DNA from: an uncultured Proteiniphilum sp.
GTDB lineage: Bacteria; Bacteroidota; Bacteroidia; Bacteroidales; Dysgonomonadaceae
Assembly (NCBI RefSeq): GCF_937873925.1
Contig: NZ_CALNAT010000114.1
Span: 1-23,643, forward strand
DNA length: 23,643 nucleotides
Reading direction: 5' to 3'
Shown here: in pieces, positions 1 to 9,711 of the stretch
Layout of the letters: the number at the start of each line of letters is the position of its first letter
Position numbering within the stretch: the first letter of the stretch is position 1
Program-made: the position numbers and the translations under genes
Notes under the pieces: generated by a model
Databases searched by the model: none
Told to the model about the DNA's origin: nothing
Seen by the model: only the letters and a program-made list of their open reading frames with translations

Positions 1-59
1 AAATAGTGGTAAGATCGGAAAAAGGTGGAAGTAAATTTACAATGATTTTTCCGGAGTAA
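1..59 (+). CDS. C-terminal end of a probable sensor histidine kinase (partial)
   Basis: Frame +3 of the left edge reads IVVRSEKGGSKFTMIFPE and then a TAA stop at 57-59. The pattern 'V.SE.G.GSKFT..FP' is how the HATPase_c domain of two-component sensor kinases commonly ends (G2-box glycines, a final beta strand, then a few residues). The visible part is only 18 residues, so family assignment rests on this short motif. It runs on the plus strand and converges on the last PUL gene, with 39 bp between the two stop codons. The protein ends right after the kinase domain, so it is not a hybrid two-component system with a C-terminal AraC domain. It may or may not regulate this PUL. Confidence 0.55.
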   Translation, partial: IVVRSEKGGSKFTMIFPE

Positions 60-98
60 CGGCCTTAACGCAAATTTCAATTCTATTGTGAGCAGGAT

Positions 99-2018
99 TT
101 AATGTACTTTCCATCGATACTTCCCGGAATTTACGATTTCAATCGGGCCCGGAAACGGATTCGACAGATTTCTCTTTTTCCCAAAATAATCATTGTCTAT
201 TTGAATCGCTCCTCCACCAGCTTGACAATAAGGGAGCTGTGTGACAGCCGATGGGGCTAATGCATCGGAAGTAACCAGCTGACGTTTCTGATTGAACCAT
301 TTTTCGTTAATAATCATCTCAAGATATATTCCCTCCCTTTCACGGACCAGATTGCATAAGGGATCGAAATCCAGGTCATCTGTTGCCGTTCGCTCAACCG
401 ATGGATTGTTCTTATACTGTTTCATTTGTTCCTGAGCATTTTCATTCATCTCGCCAAATTTCTTTTGTTCTTTATTTCCGGCAATTTTTATCGTTCCGCG
501 GGTATACACATTCCCTTCAAATACAACCGGTAAAAGTGCACTACTGTATTGGCTTACATCGGATCCCTCCAGAAATAAATTGTTTATGAATTGAATATCA
601 CCTCCCGGATTATCGTGCAAACCTTCTACAAACGTAGAATGCGGTCTATGATATGGCGTTAAGCGGGCATCGTAATCAATAACGTCCACTTTTCCCATGA
701 AAATATTATGTGTAAAAGCTGCTCCGCTCGAATTCATCAGTAGATTTTTCCCGGAAAGTAAAATATTGTTGAACACCAGCGTGGGCCCATGGTTTACTTC
801 CAAAAATATGTCAGGAGAATTGTCGTGCATCAGGTTACCGGCTATCTGGGCTCCCTGCGCCATCCAATCGAGCCAGACGCCCATATTTGTCCGGTAAATA
901 TAGTTGTTCCGGATTTGCACATCCACTGCGCCGTGAAATTTTATACCTGCCATCTCCGCTCCGCCGAATAAACGCCTGACATGAATATCGTGAATTGTAT
1001 TGTTTTCGATAATGCTGAATGCACACCCCATACTTCCTACTATTCCGGCCTGTTCACAATGTGAGATGGTATTGTTACGGATAATATGGCTGCCGATAGT
1101 GCCTTTGTTCCATCCGAAAGCCAGCGCCCGGTTGATCGTCCCAATGTAACCTTCGGCCGATTCTGTGTCCTTGTTGTCAAACTGATCGCCGTATTTTCCC
1201 AGCGTAATCCCAACACATTTGGAATATTGGATCGTATTGTTCTCTATAACCCACCCTTTGCTCCAGTGAGTACCGACCAGTCCCATCTGCTCCGCTGTAG
1301 GAGGCGCCCAGTTGGTGGCGGCATGCTGCATAATAAAACCTTGTAATCCAATAAAATTAATAAAAGGTTTGTCGGGATAGAAAACTGTTTGCCTGACATT
1401 TATTTCCACAACTTCATTGTTCGGATCATGGTTTGGAAACTGTGCCCAAATAATAGTTGTTGTAGTATCGACTTCCGCCCACCACAAACACTTTCCATTA
1501 TTTACGGGAGTCATAACGTCTTCTTTCGTAGCTGATTCAACAAGCCAGTGCCCATTCAGATAAACCTCACCCCGCCGGTATTTCCGATCTTTTGGGTCCG
1601 GCCAGAACCAATCGCCCGATATAAACTCTTTATACGGATTAAATTCCCCGAAAAAGCTATTGGATATTTCAACCCTCCATGTATCATTCTCCGACTTCTG
1701 CCAGTTTTTGATGATTTCCGAACCTTTTATTTCGACTCTTTCTCCATGAGCCACCCTGTAAACAATGCGTTCATTTTCGGAGTTCCCACCGCGCGGCGGC
1801 ACAATCTGTTCACGATAAACACCCTGATGCACCGTAATCGTATCGCCGGGCATCGCAACGTTGGCCGCCTCCTGAATGGTTTTAAACGGACGGGCAGTTG
1901 TTCCGTTACCGGAATCGCTTCCTGTAACTGCAACATGGTACTCATGGCCATTTCGTTTCGATTGTCCGGTGACAACTAAACTCAGCATCAAAAAGATAAA
2001 TAAATAAAAGTGCTTCAT
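99..2018 (-). CDS. GH120-like beta-xylosidase, right-handed parallel beta-helix, secreted
   Basis: Predicted exo-acting enzyme that releases xylose from beta-xylosides. It has a type I signal peptide (MKHFYLFIFLMLSLVVTG) and no lipobox, so it is probably periplasmic. The protein is 639 aa from the ATG at 2016-2018; the in-frame TTG six bases upstream is a less likely start. The N-terminal half carries blocks I recall from the GH120 xylosidase XylC of Thermoanaerobacterium: SFFGEFNPYKE, WAPPTAEQMGL and THWSKGWVIENN. Many NN-I/IRNN turns follow, as in a beta-helix. The XylC catalytic pair is an Asp and a Glu 23 residues apart in LDW and VEVSHGP contexts. Here D384 (WLDWMAQG) and E407 (FLEVNHGP) are also 23 apart, so the active site looks intact. 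It is the last gene of the run, 49 bp after its neighbour. A member of another beta-helix family is less likely given the matching active-site spacing. Confidence 0.85.
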   Translation of the reverse strand: MKHFYLFIFLMLSLVVTGQSKRNGHEYHVAVTGSDSGNGTTARPFKTIQEAANVAMPGDTITVHQGVYREQIVPPRGGNSENERIVYRVAHGERVEIKGSEIIKNWQKSENDTWRVEISNSFFGEFNPYKEFISGDWFWPDPKDRKYRRGEVYLNGHWLVESATKEDVMTPVNNGKCLWWAEVDTTTTIIWAQFPNHDPNNEVVEINVRQTVFYPDKPFINFIGLQGFIMQHAATNWAPPTAEQMGLVGTHWSKGWVIENNTIQYSKCVGITLGKYGDQFDNKDTESAEGYIGTINRALAFGWNKGTIGSHIIRNNTISHCEQAGIVGSMGCAFSIIENNTIHDIHVRRLFGGAEMAGIKFHGAVDVQIRNNYIYRTNMGVWLDWMAQGAQIAGNLMHDNSPDIFLEVNHGPTLVFNNILLSGKNLLMNSSGAAFTHNIFMGKVDVIDYDARLTPYHRPHSTFVEGLHDNPGGDIQFINNLFLEGSDVSQYSSALLPVVFEGNVYTRGTIKIAGNKEQKKFGEMNENAQEQMKQYKNNPSVERTATDDLDFDPLCNLVREREGIYLEMIINEKWFNQKRQLVTSDALAPSAVTQLPYCQAGGGAIQIDNDYFGKKRNLSNPFPGPIEIVNSGKYRWKVH

Positions 2019-2067
2019 ATCCAATTGAATTTTGTTACAAATAATTACGGAAAACCTATCTGCAATA

Positions 2068-4374
2068 TCAATATCCGGGGGCTCTTTTTAATAAAACGGG
2101 ATCTGCTTTTTTCCCTTCGACGATCGGGTAAAGCAACCATGTATCGTTGTCTTTTCCGGTTTCCAGTTTCCAGCTCTTAGCCGGATCGGATAGTTCTTTC
2201 TTTACCCAGCGTGGAAAGGCATTCGCGGCGCGGGCATCTTCCCATGTCCTGATCACGTTAAAAATAGCCTCTTTCTGCGGGCAGCTTTCTACATCTTTCT
2301 GGTTCAGGATCAAACTATACGTTGTTCCTACTCCTACCGAAATAGCCTGGATATGCTCATATTGCTCCACTGTGGAATTTTCTTTTATGGGAAAATTTCC
2401 GCCCATACCGACGGGAAAAAAGTTAGCAAAAGTAACGTCCCTGAGATCCTTTCCCTGACTGGTAGTACTGCCCCACTCCCGCGTATCGGCATCGTAAAGG
2501 TTTTTGCCGCCACCCACATTCCAAATGCTCTGGTAATGCCATGATCCTTCCGATAAGGTAGCTCCGGTAAAACGGATATAAGGCACTCCGACTTGCTTAC
2601 CGCGTTCGAACATTTTCCGGAAAAAACGTTTGGCTCCGTAGTATCCATGCCCTGTATTAAAAAGGAATTCCTGCCCGTCGAAATCGTAATATGCCAACCC
2701 GTTGATACGGCAGACATCGGCATAATATTCGGCAATTTTGTCTTGCAATTGCATATTAGGTATCAATCCATCGTATCCGTAATTTATAGTTACCTGCAGT
2801 TTATAAACAGTGTTACCCTTATGATGCTTCGAAGGCGTTGTATTCCAATAGCCACGTTTTACATTGAGTAAACGATATGGCTCTTCATCTGAAACACCCA
2901 GGTAATGAATCAGTTCCTTGCCTATTTTAATCATATTCAAATCGACGCAGTGCCCCTCCCAACTTGCAATTTCTTCCATGTATTTCGGATCATCGACAAG
3001 GATAATGGTATCGCCCGGCTCCATATCATTCATCAGCATTCTCTTTTGCTGATAAGAAAGGCTATCGCTCGGAACAGGGCTTGCATCCAGGGTTCCCGGG
3101 GCCAATGAATTGGTGATAGGCGTCCGTCCGATCATAATTCCATACTTTGCCGCCATTTCTGAAAATTCTTTATGCGATTTATTTCCTGCTGTCATTTTAA
3201 TCGGTTTCCGTTCAAAGTCCTTCCCGTCAATATAGCCCCCATTTCCTCTGTCGGGTCTTAAAAAACCCTGGTCGTACAAACTGATCGCTTTAAAACCCAG
3301 GCGGTGTGTATAGGAAATGATGCTATCATTCAGGTTGCCGGCTGTCATGGCATCCGGAACAAAGGCTGCGGGATCTTTTACCCATCTGCCGTTCATAGTG
3401 GGATAAGGAAGTTTTTCCTGCAAGACAATATCCTGAATAACATCCAGCAACGCTATGCTATCCGGGCTCCCCCAGAAAGCTACCGATGAGCCTATATAAC
3501 CGATACCGGGTAAAGGTTCTACATCCAGATGATTAGGGACATTGGCTTCCATATTGGGAATTAGCGAAAAAAACACCTCGCGTCTCGATGAACGATCTCG
3601 GGAATGATACGAAATGGAAATACGCCCCTCCTTATCCACTTGCGCCGCATCACCATACATGATGCGGTAATAAGGCTCTTTATGTGCGTAAAAAGCGACA
3701 TCGCTGATCCCATTTCCTCCCAACGTGAAGATCTGGCCTTCATGCAGATTGTCCGGCAAAGGAAACCTTTTTGTATCTGGGCTGTGAATAACGTACTGGA
3801 AAGGTGCGGCATCGCCGATCGTTTCGGATGTACCGCCAAGGGTATTGTCATCCAAAGCCAGCATTCCGATAGCATAATTGACCACTTCGCTGGTATCGCG
3901 GGCTACACCGATTAGTTCGCCCATCAGATTCGTGATATTGGTATGGTAATGCCCCCACTGGATATCTTCGATATCCTTGCAATCGGACAGGGATAACAGG
4001 GTGAATTTAAAATATTTTTCCTGAAACGCGATGCTGATCTGAGCTTTTGAATTATTGGAAAAAGTGAGTGAGAAAATCTTTTTCTTTTTGTCGTAACTTG
4101 CCTTTACAGGTTCGTAATACTCCTTCTTTTCTCCATTATAAATGCTCATAAGAGGCGAAGGTTTATCGGCAGGGCTAAATTCACGGTGAGGTTTTACCGT
4201 AATATTCTGCATACTCGAAATAAATCCTTTATTATTGATATGAATTTTAAAATAATCCGTTCTGAAATCCCATTGTGCATTAGTGGTAGTTACCAAAAAC
4301 AACGACAAAACAGACAAAATAATACTTTTTTGTTTTGATAAACAATTCATTGACAGGAAAATATTTTTCAACAT
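2068..4374 (-). CDS. Predicted secreted TIM-barrel glycoside hydrolase, family unassigned (copy A')
   Basis: This is a paralog of the protein at 18345-20819. A beta-rich N-terminal domain (about residues 35-305) contains GELIGVARDT and GYIGSSVAFWG, both matched in the paralog. A probable (beta/alpha)8 barrel follows, with D564-F-D566-G, then TGHGYYGAKRF, then W-Y-S-W-N-GGG. The two aspartates are candidate catalytic residues by conservation only. Inside the barrel region is a small beta module (about 456-526) with IKIGKELIHY and an RG...H..G pattern, also shared. The start is uncertain. The first in-frame ATG (4440) would add 22 unlikely residues. ATG 4374 has an A-rich upstream region, and ATG 4350 also gives a good signal peptide ending TTTNA/Q. 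No lipobox is present, unlike the paralog, and the C-terminus is shorter. It lies 76 bp after the stop of 4451-6742. I do not recognise an established CAZy family. Confidence 0.7.
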   Translation of the reverse strand: MLKNIFLSMNCLSKQKSIILSVLSLFLVTTTNAQWDFRTDYFKIHINNKGFISSMQNITVKPHREFSPADKPSPLMSIYNGEKKEYYEPVKASYDKKKKIFSLTFSNNSKAQISIAFQEKYFKFTLLSLSDCKDIEDIQWGHYHTNITNLMGELIGVARDTSEVVNYAIGMLALDDNTLGGTSETIGDAAPFQYVIHSPDTKRFPLPDNLHEGQIFTLGGNGISDVAFYAHKEPYYRIMYGDAAQVDKEGRISISYHSRDRSSRREVFFSLIPNMEANVPNHLDVEPLPGIGYIGSSVAFWGSPDSIALLDVIQDIVLQEKLPYPTMNGRWVKDPAAFVPDAMTAGNLNDSIISYTHRLGFKAISLYDQGFLRPDRGNGGYIDGKDFERKPIKMTAGNKSHKEFSEMAAKYGIMIGRTPITNSLAPGTLDASPVPSDSLSYQQKRMLMNDMEPGDTIILVDDPKYMEEIASWEGHCVDLNMIKIGKELIHYLGVSDEEPYRLLNVKRGYWNTTPSKHHKGNTVYKLQVTINYGYDGLIPNMQLQDKIAEYYADVCRINGLAYYDFDGQEFLFNTGHGYYGAKRFFRKMFERGKQVGVPYIRFTGATLSEGSWHYQSIWNVGGGKNLYDADTREWGSTTSQGKDLRDVTFANFFPVGMGGNFPIKENSTVEQYEHIQAISVGVGTTYSLILNQKDVESCPQKEAIFNVIRTWEDARAANAFPRWVKKELSDPAKSWKLETGKDNDTWLLYPIVEGKKADPVLLKRAPGY

Positions 4375-4450
4375 ATGTTTTTTATTTATAGTGATACGTT
4401 TATTTACTGATGTTATTTGTTCCGGATTGCATAGTGGCATATTGGCACAT

Positions 4451-6742
4451 TTAATCCGTTTTCAGTATATAATTTACCGACTTACCGGCTTTTACCCTTA
4501 CTTTATCTTTCCATCGCAGGAAAGCATTGTCGCCTAACGGACGGGAAGCCTCCTCCGCATTCTCCGCAAAGAGCGTAACGGTCGCATCATAAGTAGTCGG
4601 GTTCGTTATTTGCAGCACCAATTGTTTGTTATTCTGTTTGATAACCCTGGCATTCACATGATCAAATACATAGAAGGAGCTGATATCTGTCCGCACATAA
4701 ATACCGGGGATTTCCAGCGCCATCATGGCACCGTTGGTTTCGTTCCATCCCGTCGTACCGCCATCTCCACGCGAACCACGGCTATCCGCATCGCAATAGG
4801 TCAAACGCTCCGTGATCTTTCCGTTGGGTTGTACACCTTCCGCATGGGCATGGATCACATCACGAAGCAATTCGGCATAAGCCGTTTCTCCGGTAGAGCG
4901 GTATAACTTGAACAATGCGTCACCGGACTGGGTACAGAATCCCGGAGCGCCATGCTTGTTCTGTGTACTGGCCCAGACTGCACCGGTCAGGTTCGCACCC
5001 AGTTTCGCCAACGGAGTATTTTCCGGTAACCGGTAAGGGAAAGATACTGTCCATGTTGCGCATAAGTTCGCCAGATCACCGGATTGTTTCAGATATTGTT
5101 CTTTACCTGTTACCTCATACAGTGTCATTAAAGAGGTTAATAAGGCAACCGCTGTTTCGGAATCGGCATTCTGCAGGATATCCCCGCAACCTCCGGATGT
5201 AAAGCCGACTAAAGCAAAATTATCATAATAGTCTGCTGCCGCCTCGCAAGCGACTTCAAGATAGTCCGGATTATTGTAATAACCGGAAGCCAAAGCCAAT
5301 CCGGCTACTGCCATAGCGCCACTCGTGGTGTTAAATACAGCAATGTTACCGGTTTCCACATGCAGGTAATTCCCCCATGTGGCATACTTTTTCCAGGTAT
5401 TGATAAAAGCATCCGCCAGTAAACGTATATTCGTTTCCCATTCCGGGTCAATGGCATTGGTTTTCCCCTGTTCTCTCAATAACATAAACTGTTTTACCAT
5501 CCAGTACAGCACATCGCCATTTTTACGGGTCAGGCCAATTCCCGGATTCTCTTTGGCGGCATCACGGTTGAATACTTTCCCATCCGATCCGAGCACATCG
5601 TAGTAATAGCCACTTTTACCTTTGGCTCGTGGCAACCCGAAATCGAATGTATTCTTAACTCTCCTCAAATGTTCCGCATCCCCTAAAGCCAACATCGGGT
5701 AGGTATTCATCAAACCGCCGATCCAGCCGTAAGAGATCCAGTCTGCATTCTCGGGGCAGTAATATTCCCATTGATCTCCTACATAATAACGTTCGTCGAT
5801 ATTCCGTACCATCCGGGTCAGCACCTCGCTCATCGGCATCAAATTGCGGGGAGCCTCCCCCTTTGTATGCAGTTTACGGTCTTTCATAAAGTGACCCAGC
5901 AACTCAGGGACATCTTTGCAAGGAAAAGTGATCTCGGTAACCCGGATGACAACCCGATCTCCTTTCTTCACCTCTATTCCCCGGTCGGGACTTTTACTGA
6001 AACCGATAAACTCCGGCTTACGTTCCCGCACTCCCGGAGCGCTGATAATAAAAGAAGCGACGCTTCTATCCGGTGCTTCTTCTATGATCAGGACATGATC
6101 CAATAGCTGGTTCTTCCACTCGATACCCTGATCGGTCAATAAGATCGTTGCGGACTTCTTTGCCCGTTCCAGTATGCTCATGGCAGGTGTTGCCGTATTG
6201 CTTATATTGACTTCTAACCGTGAGTGAGCTCCAAACTCAGGAGAAAGCTGAGGGATCGGATTGGAGGTCAGCGCCAGATCTTTCCGGTTATAATCCGTTT
6301 TATCCAGCCCGGTGGCATATGCCCGGTTTACAATACGCTGCCTGTTACCATTATACACCGACGAAGGGATCATTACATAGTTATCGCTTGTCCATCCATA
6401 GCGATCGAATGCGACTGCCACACCCGTATCGTTCATATCCCGCTTAGCTGTAAAAGAAAAAGTATACATCTTGCCGCCATTCGCCGTAGTGTGTTCCGTA
6501 CGAACTTCCCAATCTGAGGCAGGATTTATTTCTTCACAATGTTTCAACTTCGATTCGTTGTAGAAACACTCCAACAGCCGGATATTTTTATTCGTGTTCT
6601 TTACATCCGGCAACCAGGAAGCCTGCGTAGAGGAGGACCCTGATGCATGTTCCGTCGCTTTTACGACGAAAGAGATCATCAGTAGGGAAAGAAGGAATAG
6701 CACATTTAATTTCTTACTCATAATAATCAGGTTATTCATCAT
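4451..6742 (-). CDS. Predicted secreted (alpha/alpha)6-toroid glycosidase or lyase, family unassigned
   Basis: 763 aa with a signal peptide around KKLNVLFLLSLLMISFVVKA. Translation could start at 6742, 6739 or 6721; the A-rich upstream favours the first two. About residues 40-285 look like a beta-sandwich. Residues 300-680 are helical, with alternating aromatic/Gly-rich turns typical of six-hairpin enzymes: YGWIGGLMNTYP, NTTSGAMAVAGLALASGYY, a GG-C-GD segment near 517-521 and GWNETNGAMMALE near 665-677. The C-terminal 80 residues are beta-rich (about 685-763). This layout is common in polysaccharide lyases and in clan-G/L/M glycosidases, but I cannot name a family. E668 in GWNETN is a possible acid residue, by inference only. 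It lies 57 bp downstream of the C-type gene at 6800-9634 and is presumably co-transcribed with it. Confidence 0.65.
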   Translation of the reverse strand: MMNNLIIMSKKLNVLFLLSLLMISFVVKATEHASGSSSTQASWLPDVKNTNKNIRLLECFYNESKLKHCEEINPASDWEVRTEHTTANGGKMYTFSFTAKRDMNDTGVAVAFDRYGWTSDNYVMIPSSVYNGNRQRIVNRAYATGLDKTDYNRKDLALTSNPIPQLSPEFGAHSRLEVNISNTATPAMSILERAKKSATILLTDQGIEWKNQLLDHVLIIEEAPDRSVASFIISAPGVRERKPEFIGFSKSPDRGIEVKKGDRVVIRVTEITFPCKDVPELLGHFMKDRKLHTKGEAPRNLMPMSEVLTRMVRNIDERYYVGDQWEYYCPENADWISYGWIGGLMNTYPMLALGDAEHLRRVKNTFDFGLPRAKGKSGYYYDVLGSDGKVFNRDAAKENPGIGLTRKNGDVLYWMVKQFMLLREQGKTNAIDPEWETNIRLLADAFINTWKKYATWGNYLHVETGNIAVFNTTSGAMAVAGLALASGYYNNPDYLEVACEAAADYYDNFALVGFTSGGCGDILQNADSETAVALLTSLMTLYEVTGKEQYLKQSGDLANLCATWTVSFPYRLPENTPLAKLGANLTGAVWASTQNKHGAPGFCTQSGDALFKLYRSTGETAYAELLRDVIHAHAEGVQPNGKITERLTYCDADSRGSRGDGGTTGWNETNGAMMALEIPGIYVRTDISSFYVFDHVNARVIKQNNKQLVLQITNPTTYDATVTLFAENAEEASRPLGDNAFLRWKDKVRVKAGKSVNYILKTD

Positions 6743-6761
6743 TTATTTAAAATATTTTAAC

Positions 6762-6799
6762 CAAATAAACTTGTGGACAGTTTCAACTACTGACTCGCA
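6762..6799 (-). repeat. 38-bp 3' flank shared with 13952-13989
   Basis: The bases immediately after the stop codon of the 6800-9634 gene match those after the stop of its paralog at 13990-16941: 30 of 38 identical with no gaps, and all eight differences are transitions. Similarity stops at the block AAATAAACT (plus strand) and does not continue into the next gene. On the transcript strand both copies can form a short CAGU/ACUG or CAGU/AUUG stem, too small to call a terminator. Confidence 0.6.
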
Positions 6800-9634
6800 T
6801 TATTCTATAACAAACCAGGTTGTCCCCCGGGCTTTTATATTTACAGGTAATAATAAGTCCCCTTTGTTGTTCAAAGGGTAAATCATACTTTTGCCATCTT
6901 CGAAAATTAAGGTTGCTTTGTCTATCAATCCGGTATAATATAGATTTACTTTCAATGTGCGGTTTATAATCTCATCTAAGGGGTTATATATCATTAGCAG
7001 ACCTTTCTCTTTTCCGCCGGGATTTACATGTAAAATGGCATCGTAATCCCTTCCGTCAGGGCGGCGAACATGTATAATATCACTATCCAGTATTTCCCGA
7101 TGCTTCTTGTAAAAATTTACCCACTTCATTACAAGTTCCTTAGTTTCCGGAGTATCATATAACTGCGGGCCGCGATAACAAGCTTGTACTCCGGCTCCAA
7201 ACAAGTTGGCTAAACGCTGTTCATAATGTGGAAGATGATCTTTTAGCGGTTCTATTGTTGCTGATTTTCCTCCTCCCTGATATTCCACAAGTGGCACAAA
7301 CATCCAACCCATAGAGGGTGTTTTGGACCAGGTTCCGTCATATATATTTTGTCGTTCAATAATTTCCTGTTGCGCACGAGGAAGTGACCAATTTGCTTCC
7401 CGATAACCCATTCCTGTTTTATTACTGCCATTTAGAAAATATAGATCAGGTATATTTAAATAAATGCCGTTACTCCTACACCATTTGTAAAAATCGGCCA
7501 CTCGTTTGAACTGTTTCCATTGCGAATCGCTAACATTTTTATGACCTGGATGATTGTTTGAATAGCATAAATCTCCAGGATATGAACCGTCATGTTCGAA
7601 AACTGACAACCCTGTTTTTTCATATAAATTATAGAGCTTTCTGAAATACTCTTGTCCCCATTCACTTTCAACACAAGGCGAATTTCCAAATCGGGGACGT
7701 TGTCCTTCGGGTAGTATGACATCATTTTCAGCGTCTATGCTACGGCTGGCTAACAACGAATAACCACCTAAAGCTATATTTTTTGAACGAGCATAATCGG
7801 CTAGTTTTTTCATCCGATTTATATTTTCAGGAGAATCATCTTCTGCTTCAAAGCCACTCCAAAAAGTCATGATTACCATTTCGAATCCTACTTCAGCACA
7901 TTGGTCTATAGCTTTTTTAACGGATTCATTATCAGAACTCCGCACATGCATCAATATGGGATTTTCCGTTACCCATGGCGCTATTGTCCGCATCATACGA
8001 CGATAAGCCAGGCTTTTTCGTTCTCTTTCCCAACTATCGTTTAAGAGTTTCCATACTCGAAAGCTGCTAAATGTGTTGCCTGTAGCGATAGTTTGCTCAG
8101 GTCCTATTTTAGGGGCAACTTCTAATAAGCAGGGTGCTGTTCGTTCATAATTGACCTGTGTCTTATAGAGTGGATCTTTTTTCCACTCTATACTGGAATG
8201 ATATATGTATTCTTCACTCATTCCTCCAAAATTATAATCTGTTTCCACCGTAATGTTAGGATATAGCCATCTATCCCGTTTATCTACGGTACTTTCCGAC
8301 TCGTAGACTGCTAGTATTTCACTTTTGAAGTTATTTATAGTGATGTCTTGTCCGGATTGATTTTTTACCGAAATCCATTTGCTAAAGACCGGCAAATTGT
8401 CATATAATTCGTAATGGACGTTAACTTCAATCTGTTTTAAGTACGCTAGCTGTGATGAGATATTATCATTAATATTTGATGGGAAATCACCGAGCATACT
8501 GAATGCTTCTATACGGCAACGCCCCTCTATTCCTTTTTCTTGATAATCATTACTTCCTCCTTCAGTATCCATTTTACCAACTCTTACTTTCCGAGGAATT
8601 TCATTTGCATTCAAACCGCAAAAACCAATAGATTGCCAGTCAATCCCATTTAAGGAGAAAGACGTTTCAAGTTTATCTGTTTTCAGTTCAAGTCTTAACC
8701 AAATAGATTGAGTCTCATTAACCTTAATTTTTTCACGTTCTTTTTTGCCATCGTATAAAGCTACCTCATTACTTTCACTTCTATAATTTACTTTTATCGT
8801 TTTACTATCGAAAACCAAACCGATTCCAGGTCCCCAATTAGAAGAGCGATCTGTTCCCGGATTTATGTGAGCTATTATCACTTTAGTTCCTGTCTTGAAA
8901 TTTTGTTCTGCATATACGGCAGTATTGGCGAGTGCCATGATTTCTCCAACCTTTCCTTCATTAATGAAAGAATTCCGGTTATGTGCCTTTGACTCTACTA
9001 ATGTCCATTCGGGTAGTAATTTATTAAAATTGTCAAAGAATAATACTTTTCTCCGATCATCCATATTACTGCGTTTAGCAAGAGTATTAATTGCCTGGTC
9101 ATCGAGTAGATAAGTAAAGACCAGTTCTTTACCCGGAGCAGGCCATGGCAGGTCTTTCGGCATCCATTCGAGCCTTTTTTTCCAAGGGAAACGTTCTTTG
9201 ATCTTCTCTACCTCATAGCTTTTCATTTTGAAAGCTCCGGGATTGGCCTCAAGATTCGGTATCCATTCTTTTAACAAGTAATTGTGGATAGGTTGTCCAT
9301 CCAGTCCGCCCACATCAAAGTGATGCCCGTCAATGGTTAAAGAAGCTTCCGGACGGACAGAACGAAGAAAGGATGTGTTGCTCTGCATTTCTTCAAGTTC
9401 TATTGAAGCCACATTGGGGTAAAGAGTAAAAGTACGGCTTACTAATCCATTGGTAAAGACAAGATAACCTTCCGGCGTCTGATATAAGGCGGCCTGGGCA
9501 TTGACAGGAGTTACTAACCAATCTTTTTGTACAGTTACTTTTTGTTTATCAAATACAGGATATGAATCTTGAGCCCATAAACACAGGTTACAATGCATTG
9601 ATAATAGGATAATAATTAAAATTGTTCTTTTCAT
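6800..9634 (-). CDS. Predicted secreted glycosidase with nested concanavalin-like domain (copy C'), family unassigned
   Basis: 944 aa; signal peptide MKRTILIIILLSMHCNLCLWA/Q. The N-terminal beta domain opens with TNGLVSRTF, as in the paralog at 13990-16941 (NNGLVSRTF), and shares VGGLDGQP. This domain is interrupted at about residues 196-385 by a lectin-like insert (starts FFDNF, ends RIEAFSMLG) that resembles DUF1349/concanavalin-type modules. The beta domain then resumes with VNVHYELYDNLPV. A catalytic (beta/alpha)8 region follows (about 540-850), with D682 in EHDGSYPGD, GMGYREA, IYDGTW, MGWM, LYDTPETK and SDIIHV.RP.GRD. It closes with a beta domain ending FVIE. The overall plan (beta super-sandwich, barrel, C-terminal beta domain) recalls clan GH-D alpha-galactosidases. 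D682 is then the best nucleophile candidate, by position and conservation only. It follows GH3 by 77 bp. Confidence 0.75.
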   Translation of the reverse strand: MKRTILIIILLSMHCNLCLWAQDSYPVFDKQKVTVQKDWLVTPVNAQAALYQTPEGYLVFTNGLVSRTFTLYPNVASIELEEMQSNTSFLRSVRPEASLTIDGHHFDVGGLDGQPIHNYLLKEWIPNLEANPGAFKMKSYEVEKIKERFPWKKRLEWMPKDLPWPAPGKELVFTYLLDDQAINTLAKRSNMDDRRKVLFFDNFNKLLPEWTLVESKAHNRNSFINEGKVGEIMALANTAVYAEQNFKTGTKVIIAHINPGTDRSSNWGPGIGLVFDSKTIKVNYRSESNEVALYDGKKEREKIKVNETQSIWLRLELKTDKLETSFSLNGIDWQSIGFCGLNANEIPRKVRVGKMDTEGGSNDYQEKGIEGRCRIEAFSMLGDFPSNINDNISSQLAYLKQIEVNVHYELYDNLPVFSKWISVKNQSGQDITINNFKSEILAVYESESTVDKRDRWLYPNITVETDYNFGGMSEEYIYHSSIEWKKDPLYKTQVNYERTAPCLLEVAPKIGPEQTIATGNTFSSFRVWKLLNDSWERERKSLAYRRMMRTIAPWVTENPILMHVRSSDNESVKKAIDQCAEVGFEMVIMTFWSGFEAEDDSPENINRMKKLADYARSKNIALGGYSLLASRSIDAENDVILPEGQRPRFGNSPCVESEWGQEYFRKLYNLYEKTGLSVFEHDGSYPGDLCYSNNHPGHKNVSDSQWKQFKRVADFYKWCRSNGIYLNIPDLYFLNGSNKTGMGYREANWSLPRAQQEIIERQNIYDGTWSKTPSMGWMFVPLVEYQGGGKSATIEPLKDHLPHYEQRLANLFGAGVQACYRGPQLYDTPETKELVMKWVNFYKKHREILDSDIIHVRRPDGRDYDAILHVNPGGKEKGLLMIYNPLDEIINRTLKVNLYYTGLIDKATLIFEDGKSMIYPLNNKGDLLLPVNIKARGTTWFVIE

Positions 9635-9711
9635 TATATATTATATCACACTAATAATTTTGATCAGGGTGTATAGCCCCTCTTTAGGTTTAATAGTACA
9701 CTTTTAATCAC

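Noticed and set aside
1548..1979. 143-codon plus-strand open frame inside the GH120 gene
   Set aside because: It lies opposite the conserved GH120 N-terminal half, with no independent support.
9635..9711. Possible internal promoter or terminator in the 77-bp gap between the GH3 gene and the C-type gene
   Set aside because: I found no Bacteroides-type -7 TAnnTTTG / -33 pair and only a weak 4-bp AGGG/CCCT stem; the other short gaps likewise show no promoter match, so co-transcription is the simpler view.
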